Positions 1-5,604 of a stretch of DNA of 5,604 nt are shown here, piece by piece. How positions within the stretch are numbered: the stretch's first letter is position 1; every line of letters starts with the position of its first letter. Origin of the DNA: Undibacterium sp. (lineage in GTDB: Bacteria; Pseudomonadota; Gammaproteobacteria; Burkholderiales; Burkholderiaceae_D); assembly GCA_019752975.1 (NCBI GenBank), contig JAIELM010000305.1, positions 1 through 5,604 on the forward strand, read 5' to 3'. The notes below the pieces were generated by a model. The model had not been told where the DNA came from. It made no database searches and worked only from the letters and a program-made list of their open reading frames with translations. The position numbers and the translations under genes were made by a program.

Positions 1-1700
<1,700 letters not shown>

Positions 1701-1718
1701 CTAATGGTCATTGGGTTG

Positions 1719-1735
1719 TTAAGCATTTTGCTTAA
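1719..1735 (-). repeat. Short perfect inverted repeat ahead of dapE
   Basis: Seen: TTAAGCA (1719-1725), a 3-nt loop, then TGCTTAA (1729-1735), a perfect 7-bp stem whose near edge is 24 nt upstream of the dapE ATG. It is AT-rich and not followed by a T-run on the transcribed strand, so it is a poor intrinsic terminator. It may be a small mRNA hairpin or a protein site; a 7-bp stem can also arise by chance in AT-rich DNA. Confidence 0.4.
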
Positions 1736-1744
1736 TGCGAAAAT

Positions 1745-1802
1745 TAAGTTCATCAGCAATTATTCAAACCTGTATCGCGTAGTTTGCTCATTGCTGAACT
1801 TA
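1745..1802 (-). repeat. Long imperfect hairpin in the gap before dapE
   Basis: Seen: outer arms TAAGTT (1745-1750) with AACTTA (1797-1802) and CAGCAAT (1754-1760) with ATTGCTG (1790-1796) form 13 base pairs interrupted by one 3-nt bulge (1751-1753). Inside, CAAAC (1765-1769) can pair with GTTTG (1782-1786) around a 12-nt loop. The transcript would enter this hairpin 7 nt after the stop codon of the YffB-like gene. Downstream on the transcribed strand is only a weak T-rich stretch (AATTTTC). Inference: an mRNA processing or stability hairpin, or a leaky attenuator that sets dapE-prmB expression relative to the upstream genes. A fragment of a short dispersed palindromic element is another possibility. 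Confidence 0.55.
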
Positions 1803-1809
1803 CGGAGTG

Positions 1810-2193
1810 TTAAGCCAGGCTCGAAAAAATCGTCTGGTATTGCGCATCACTAAAGCCGACACAAAGTTGAGTAATCACGGTGTCGCCAATTTGTAGTACG
1901 GGGCGTTTGATTATTGAACTATGCGTTTGCATGAGGGTAATCGCGTCGGCAGTTTTATCAGCCAGTAATTTTTGCTCATCACTTAAAGTTCGCCAAGTAT
2001 TCCCTTTGCGGTTGATCAAAACACTTAGTTCGGTTTGCGTTAACCACGCATTTATCGTACTCGATTGCAGGCCATCTTTTTTGAAATTGTGAAAATCATA
2101 GTCGATATCGCGTTGCTCTAGCCAAGTACGGGCTTTCTTGACGGTGTCGCAATTAGGGATGCCAAATAGGGTAATTCGTGGAGGATGGCTCAT
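1810..2193 (-). CDS. YffB/Spx-type ArsC-family reductase-like protein
   Basis: A 127-aa cytoplasmic protein of the ArsC/Spx thioredoxin-fold family, closest in pattern to Escherichia coli YffB. Seen: an N-terminal beta strand followed by GIPNCDTVKKA (11-21, active-site-type C15), FHNFKKDGL (34-42), NRKGNTWR (61-68), IIKRP (94-98) and GFSDAQY (113-119). The cysteine lies in CDTV, so there is no CXXC redox pair; the only other cysteine is C111. R62, R68 and R97 fall in the conserved arginine-bearing segments. Known: the physiological substrate of YffB-type proteins is unsettled. ArsC-like annotations are based on fold, and nothing else in this window suggests arsenic resistance. In E. coli yffB also lies directly upstream of dapE, so the pairing seen here appears conserved between beta- and gammaproteobacteria. 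It starts 3 nt after pilU with only a weak TAAAG upstream, suggesting translation coupled to pilU. Spx-type regulation is less likely given the context. Confidence 0.88.
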   Translation of the reverse strand: MSHPPRITLFGIPNCDTVKKARTWLEQRDIDYDFHNFKKDGLQSSTINAWLTQTELSVLINRKGNTWRTLSDEQKLLADKTADAITLMQTHSSIIKRPVLQIGDTVITQLCVGFSDAQYQTIFSSLA

Positions 2194-2196
2194 GCT

Positions 2197-3336
2197 TTAC
2201 ATATTCAAATTGAATTCGGTGAAGGTCGCGTCTAACTTGGTTTCTGGCTCTGGTTCTATTCTTGTATTCGACGCCAAACTAGTGTCATTATTAAGTAGCC
2301 ACAAGAGATTATTTGCCGAATCAGAATTAGCTAAGCCTTCTTCTTGGGTGATTAAACCTTCTTTGATCATCGTCAGTAAGGCGCGTTCAAAGGTTTGAGA
2401 ACCCGGGGCTAAACTTTTTTCTATGGCTTCCTTAATTTGGAAAATATTTCCTTGTTCGATCAGCTCAGCGACATAGCGGGTATTAAGCATAATTTCGACC
2501 GCAGGGCAGCGACCACCATCGATGGCACGAATTAAACGTTGGGAAATAATGGCACGTATTGCAGAAGATAAATCCAGCAACAAGGCACCGCGATTTTCTG
2601 CGGGGAAAAAACTAATAATCCGATTTAACGCTTGATAGCTATTGTTCGCATGCAAAGTGGCTAATACCAGATGTCCGGACTGCGCATAGGCAATCGCTGC
2701 CATCATGGTTTCTAAGTCGCGAATCTCGCCAATCAAAATACAGTCTGGTGCTTGACGTAAGGAGTTGCGCAGAGCGGTTTTCAGGCTATCGGCATCGGTA
2801 CCGATTTCCCTTTGATTGACGATGGATTTTTTACTTCTAAAGAGATATTCAATCGGGTCTTCGATGGTGAGAATATGTCCAGTCTTGGTCTCATTGCGAA
2901 AATCTAGCATGGAGGCAATTGAGGTTGACTTGCCTGATCCTGTCGCACCGACTACTAAGATCAAACCACGCTTTTCCATAATCAGTTCGCCTAAAATAGG
3001 CGGCAAATGGAGCGAGGTAAATGCTGGAATATTTCCGGGAACAAAACGAAACACAGCCGAAGTGGTTCCGCGTTGCTTAAACGCCGACAAGCGAAAACGG
3101 CCTATTCCAGGCGCACCAATACCCACATTTAGTTCGTTTTCGCGAGTGAGTTTTTGCATGTCCTCGGCAGACACGACTTCGGAGAGCAAAGTCCAAATGT
3201 TTTCCTGATCCATCTTTTGCTGATTGATGGGGAGTAGGTTGCCATTGATCTTAAGATGGATCGGTGAGTTGATCGCAAAAAACATATCAGAGGCGTTCTT
3301 TTCCTTCATCAATTGAAATAAGCGATCCATTGCCAT
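2197..3336 (-). CDS. pilU: Type IV pilus PilT/PilU-family retraction ATPase, PilU-like
   Basis: A hexameric cytoplasmic ATPase of the secretion-ATPase (GspE/PilT) superfamily. PilU acts with PilT at the pilus base to power retraction in twitching motility, adhesion and DNA uptake. Seen: 379 aa; an N-terminal PAS-like domain (about 1-105) with ASDMFFAINSPIHLKINGN; Walker A GATGSGKST at 130-138; Asp box HILTIEDPIEY at 154-164, with E159 as the likely catalytic glutamate; Walker B CILIGEIRD at 199-207; His box GHLVLATLHANN at 221-232. LATLHANN, FFPAENR and DSANNLLWLL resemble PilU rather than PilT. After about residue 350 comes an acidic, probably disordered tail (EPEPETKLDATF), as PilU proteins often have. 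ATG 3336 is preferred over ATG 3330 because GGGGAA (3342-3347) is 5 nt upstream of it. It sits 2 nt after dapD and 3 nt before the YffB-like gene. PilU against PilT paralogue is the main uncertainty; no other pilus gene is visible. Confidence 0.9.
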   Translation of the reverse strand: MAMDRLFQLMKEKNASDMFFAINSPIHLKINGNLLPINQQKMDQENIWTLLSEVVSAEDMQKLTRENELNVGIGAPGIGRFRLSAFKQRGTTSAVFRFVPGNIPAFTSLHLPPILGELIMEKRGLILVVGATGSGKSTSIASMLDFRNETKTGHILTIEDPIEYLFRSKKSIVNQREIGTDADSLKTALRNSLRQAPDCILIGEIRDLETMMAAIAYAQSGHLVLATLHANNSYQALNRIISFFPAENRGALLLDLSSAIRAIISQRLIRAIDGGRCPAVEIMLNTRYVAELIEQGNIFQIKEAIEKSLAPGSQTFERALLTMIKEGLITQEEGLANSDSANNLLWLLNNDTSLASNTRIEPEPETKLDATFTEFNLNM

Positions 3337-3338
3337 GA

Positions 3339-4178
3339 TTATTCCCCGCGTAATAATTCATTAATACTGGTTTTTGAACGCGTTTGTGCGTCCACTTTTT
3401 TTACGATCACGGCGCAATACAAACTATATTTGCCACAGGCTGAAGGTAAATTGCCCGACACCACAACCGAGCCTGCAGGGATGCGGCCATAGCTTACTTC
3501 GCCTGTCGCTCTGTCATAAATTTTGGTGGATTGGCCGATATACACGCCCATAGATATCACTGAATTTTCTTCCACAATGACGCCTTCGACCACTTCAGAG
3601 CGTGCACCAATAAAGCAATTGTCTTCAATGATAGTGGGATTGGCTTGCATAGGTTCTAGTACGCCACCTATGCCCACGCCACCAGATAAGTGCACGTTCT
3701 TACCAATCTGTGCGCAGGAGCCGACAGTCGCCCATGTGTCCACCATCGCGCCTTCATCCACATACGCTCCGATGTTGACGTAGGAGGGCATTAACACCAC
3801 ATTTTTACCGATGAAACTACCACGACGAGCCACCGCAGGCGGTACTACCCTAAAGCCACCTTTAGCAAAATCTTCAGCTGTGTAATTGGCAAATTTAGTT
3901 GGCACTTTATCAAAAAACTGCATGGTATTGACGCCATTGGAGCCGGTCGGCATCACAATATTGTCTTCCAATCTAAACGAGAGTAAGACCGCTTTTTTTA
4001 CCCATTGATTGACCAGCCACGTGCCGTCTATTTTTTGTGCCACGCGTAAGCTGCCTGAATCCAATTGTTCCAATACATCAGCCACCGCTACCCGCAATTC
4101 CGTAGGTGCGTTTTTAGGGGAAAAACTAGCTCTATCTTCCCAAGCTTGATCGATGATTTGTTGTAGTTGTTGAGTCAT
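3339..4178 (-). CDS. dapD: Tetrahydrodipicolinate N-succinyltransferase DapD
   Basis: Transfers succinate from succinyl-CoA to tetrahydrodipicolinate, giving N-succinyl-2-amino-6-oxopimelate and committing the pathway to the succinylase branch; a cytoplasmic trimer. Seen: 279 aa from the chosen start, close to the usual 270-280. A helical N-terminal domain (1-100) is followed by a left-handed beta-helix of hexapeptide repeats (about 115-240): [47 protein letters not shown] and [13 protein letters not shown]141 of VDEGAMVD matches the catalytic aspartate known for the family, and [15 protein letters not shown] (249-263) is the typical C-terminal end. The frame is open upstream to an ATG at 4304, inside dapC, but the extra 42 residues are not DapD-like and the family begins at [14 protein letters not shown], so the ATG at 4178 is chosen. 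No Shine-Dalgarno precedes it (TATTTCACTC). It lies 68 nt after dapC and 2 nt before pilU. Confidence 0.97.
   Translation of the reverse strand: MTQQLQQIIDQAWEDRASFSPKNAPTELRVAVADVLEQLDSGSLRVAQKIDGTWLVNQWVKKAVLLSFRLEDNIVMPTGSNGVNTMQFFDKVPTKFANYTAEDFAKGGFRVVPPAVARRGSFIGKNVVLMPSYVNIGAYVDEGAMVDTWATVGSCAQIGKNVHLSGGVGIGGVLEPMQANPTIIEDNCFIGARSEVVEGVIVEENSVISMGVYIGQSTKIYDRATGEVSYGRIPAGSVVVSGNLPSACGKYSLYCAVIVKKVDAQTRSKTSINELLRGE
3342..3347 (-). promoter_or_regulatory. Ribosome binding site of pilU
   Basis: Seen: GGGGAA within the last codons of dapD, five bases upstream of the pilU ATG at 3336 and eleven upstream of the second in-frame ATG at 3330. The spacing favours the first ATG. It is the clearest Shine-Dalgarno-like site in the window. 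Confidence 0.6.
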
Positions 4179-4189
4179 GAGTGAAATAT

Positions 4190-4225
4190 GTGAAGTAAAT
4201 GAGTGTGGAAACGAGTGAAGTAAAT
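4190..4225. repeat. Direct repeat in the dapC-dapD gap
   Basis: Seen: an 11-bp exact repeat, GTGAAGTAAAT on the plus strand at 4190-4200 and 4215-4225 (ATTTACTTCAC in the transcript), offset by 25 nt. Related partial copies lie around it: GAGTGAAATAT at 4179-4189, GAGTGTGGAA at 4201-4210 and GTAAAT at 4233-4238. They fill most of the 68-nt gap that forms the dapD leader. Inference: either a local duplication (slippage) or tandem half-sites for a regulator. The transcript version is pyrimidine-rich and offers no ribosome site. Confidence 0.6.
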
Positions 4226-4246
4226 CGATAAGGTAAATAATGACAG

Positions 4247-5467
4247 TTAATTTGATCTGCGATTTTGTATGAATTCTACAATGCGTTGCGCCGCTTCTAA
4301 GCATTCTGCAACATCCGCCACCAATGCCATACGTAGGCGATTTTTTCCTGGGTTGATGCCATGCGCTTCACGCGCTAAAAAACTTCCAGGTAGGACAGTG
4401 ACATTATAGTCGCGGTACAGTGCCTGCGCGAACTCTGTATCAGAGATTTCTAACTGTTTATCTATTCCAGCCCAGAGATAAAAGGCAGCATCGGGTAATT
4501 GGACGTCCAGAACCTGCGCTAATAGGGGTGTTACTTGGGCAAATTTTTTGATGTATAAGTCGCGATTAGCGATCACGTGCTGCTCGTCATTCCATGCGGC
4601 GACCGAGGCCGCTTGTATGCTAGGCGACATGGCGCCGCCATGATAGGTGCGATATAGTAAGAATTGTTTGATAATATTGGCATCGCCAGCCACAAAGCCG
4701 GAACGCATTCCAGGCACGTTGGATCGTTTAGACAGACTAGATAGGGTGATTAGACGCGTGTAGTCATTCCTACCTAATGCTCGTGCTGCTGCCAAGCTGC
4801 CCAAGGGAGGCTCATCTGTAAAGTAAATTTCTGAATAGCACTCGTCTGCCGCAATCACAAAACCATAGCGATCCGAGAGTTCAAATAATTCCTTCCAATC
4901 TTCTAGGGTAAGTACCGCGCCAGTCGGGTTGCCAGGTGAGCAAATAAAGAGTAATTGCACTCTTTGCCAAACCGCATCGGGCACGCTAGTAAAATCGGGA
5001 GCGAAATTTTTCTTTGGATTGGCATTGGCAAAATAGGGTTCCGCCCCAGCCAAATATGCCGCACCTTCATAAATTTGATAAAAAGGATTAGGACACATTA
5101 CCAATGGTTTTCCATGGGTATTTTGGGTGGGATCAATCACGGCCTGCGTTAAAGAAAACAAGGCTTCTCGCGAGCCGTTGACGGGCAAGATCTGGGTCGC
5201 AAAGTCAGGTGCAGGGATGCAATAGCGCTGTGCCAACCAAGCAGAAATCGCCTTACGCAAGGCCTCACTACCGCTGGTTGCAGGATAATTCGCCAAGCCA
5301 TCCAAGTGCTCAATCAAGGCATCCTTTATCAACTGCGGCGTCGCATGTTTAGGTTCACCAAGGCCTAAGCTAATGGGCGTGAAATCGGGATTAGGGGTGA
5401 TTCCAGCAAAAAGCTGTTTTAGTTTTTCAAACGGATAAGCTTGTAACTGAGAGAGATAGGGATTCAC
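4247..5467 (-). CDS. dapC: Succinyldiaminopimelate transaminase DapC
   Basis: A class I/II PLP-dependent aminotransferase. It converts N-succinyl-2-amino-6-oxopimelate to N-succinyl-LL-diaminopimelate with glutamate as amino donor, between DapD and DapE. Seen: 406 aa, normal for the family. Motifs in order: [11 protein letters not shown] (34-44), NGSREALF (97-104), [11 protein letters not shown] (125-135), SPGNPTGAV with N180, [10 protein letters not shown] with D208 (pairs with the PLP pyridine nitrogen), the Schiff-base lysine K247 in [16 protein letters not shown] with R255, and the substrate-carboxylate arginine R379 in NRLRMAL. The start is a GTG at 5467: the first in-frame ATG is only at about residue 124, and the N-terminus [16 protein letters not shown] matches DapC proteins. 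Only AT-rich sequence (AATAAAACA) lies where a Shine-Dalgarno would be. The immediate dapD and dapE neighbours favour DapC over a general aspartate aminotransferase or ArgD, and ArgD belongs to another aminotransferase class. Confidence 0.94.
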   Translation of the reverse strand: MNPYLSQLQAYPFEKLKQLFAGITPNPDFTPISLGLGEPKHATPQLIKDALIEHLDGLANYPATSGSEALRKAISAWLAQRYCIPAPDFATQILPVNGSREALFSLTQAVIDPTQNTHGKPLVMCPNPFYQIYEGAAYLAGAEPYFANANPKKNFAPDFTSVPDAVWQRVQLLFICSPGNPTGAVLTLEDWKELFELSDRYGFVIAADECYSEIYFTDEPPLGSLAAARALGRNDYTRLITLSSLSKRSNVPGMRSGFVAGDANIIKQFLLYRTYHGGAMSPSIQAASVAAWNDEQHVIANRDLYIKKFAQVTPLLAQVLDVQLPDAAFYLWAGIDKQLEISDTEFAQALYRDYNVTVLPGSFLAREAHGINPGKNRLRMALVADVAECLEAAQRIVEFIQNRRSN

Positions 5468-5493
5468 TGTTTTATTGTCAATGAGAGCAAAGT

Positions 5494-5534
5494 CGCTATT
5501 ATAGCGTTTGCTAAGAGACTTGCCAGATTCTGGC
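5494..5534. promoter_or_regulatory. Two 13-bp palindromes over the dapC promoter, possible operators
   Basis: Seen: GCCAGATTCTGGC (5522-5534) and CGCTATTATAGCG (5494-5506) are each perfect 6-bp inverted repeats around one central base. The first covers the -35 box and the second the -10 box, with centres 28 bp apart. Their sequences differ, so they are not two copies of one operator. A regulator bound at either would block RNA polymerase, but I recognise no known binding consensus. The -10 palindrome may be incidental, since TATAAT itself contributes much of it. Confidence 0.35.
5498..5526 (-). promoter_or_regulatory. Sigma70-type promoter for dapC and the downstream genes
   Basis: Seen on the minus strand: -35 box CTGGCA (5521-5526, 4 of 6 matches to TTGACA), a 17-nt spacer and a perfect TATAAT -10 box (5498-5503). 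Transcription would start near 5490-5492, leaving a leader of about 24 nt before the GTG start of dapC. No comparable promoter is visible inside the cluster, which supports one transcript for all six genes. Confidence 0.75.
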
Positions 5535-5604
5535 TACAGCAGGGTGATTGTATAAAGAAAAAACAGAGTTTTGAAGCGCGGCGAAGGAGAGCTTTAGCGA
5601 AAAA

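Noticed and set aside
1810..2193. Arsenic resistance gene arsC
   Set aside because: No arsR, arsB or acr3 neighbours; motifs fit the YffB branch, and the position before dapE matches that family.
2816..3208. 130-codon plus-strand frame opposite pilU
   Set aside because: It lies under the Walker A and Asp-box coding region, has no recognisable family, and shows no ribosome site or promoter.
4179..4304. In-frame N-terminal extension of dapD by 42 residues from an ATG at 4304
   Set aside because: It begins inside dapC, its residues do not resemble DapD, and starting at 4178 gives the normal family length and N-terminus.
5549..5572. Second leftward promoter (TATACA) or a terminator (AAAAC/GTTTT stem) upstream of the dapC promoter
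   Set aside because: No acceptable -35 box at 16-18 nt for TATACA, and the AT-only 5-bp stem is too weak for a terminator.
5468..5604. Lysine riboswitch ahead of dapC
   Set aside because: The mapped promoter leaves only about 24 nt of leader, far too short for an L-box, and no L-box-like stems are visible.
5584..5604. Start of a divergent plus-strand gene after AAGGAGA
   Set aside because: A good Shine-Dalgarno-like string is present, but no start codon follows within the remaining bases of the window. The stretch 5535-5604 otherwise shows nothing I can support.

Overview
The window holds six co-directional genes, all on the minus strand, and reads from right to left as dapC - dapD - pilU - a YffB/ArsC-family small reductase - dapE - prmB (cut by the left edge). 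It looks like a housekeeping locus of a betaproteobacterium with moderately low GC, perhaps Oxalobacteraceae/Burkholderiales or a relative in the Nitrosomonadales. This placement is inference from gene order, the PilU type and the DapE sequence style (for example [10 protein letters not shown]). No mobile element, phage gene, CRISPR array, tRNA or rRNA is visible, and all six reading frames are intact as far as they can be seen.

Layout: positions 5468-5604 are non-coding and carry a convincing sigma70-type promoter (TATAAT at 5498-5503, CTGGCA at 5521-5526, 17-nt spacer) firing leftward into dapC, with two short perfect palindromes over its -35 and -10 boxes. dapC (4247-5467, GTG start) is followed by a 68-nt gap with an 11-bp direct repeat, then dapD (3339-4178). 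pilU (2197-3336) starts 2 nt after dapD, and the YffB-like gene (1810-2193) starts 3 nt after pilU. A 115-nt gap (1695-1809) containing two inverted repeats precedes dapE (552-1694). prmB starts inside the dapE stop codon (ATGA overlap) and runs off the window.

Function: DapD, DapC and DapE are the three consecutive steps of the succinylase branch of meso-diaminopimelate/lysine synthesis: succinylation of tetrahydrodipicolinate, transamination, then desuccinylation to LL-diaminopimelate. The products feed peptidoglycan and lysine. Three genes in the same transcription unit do other jobs: a type IV pilus retraction ATPase (PilU), a thioredoxin-fold reductase-like protein of unknown physiological role, and the glutamine methyltransferase PrmB, which modifies ribosomal protein uL3. 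The close spacing implies one operon, possibly modulated at the structured gap before dapE.

I found no clear new biological system. The points most worth a second look are the pilus motor embedded in a cell-wall precursor operon, the palindromic promoter, the structured gap before dapE, the repeat-bearing dapD leader, and the poor Shine-Dalgarno sites of the three dap genes.
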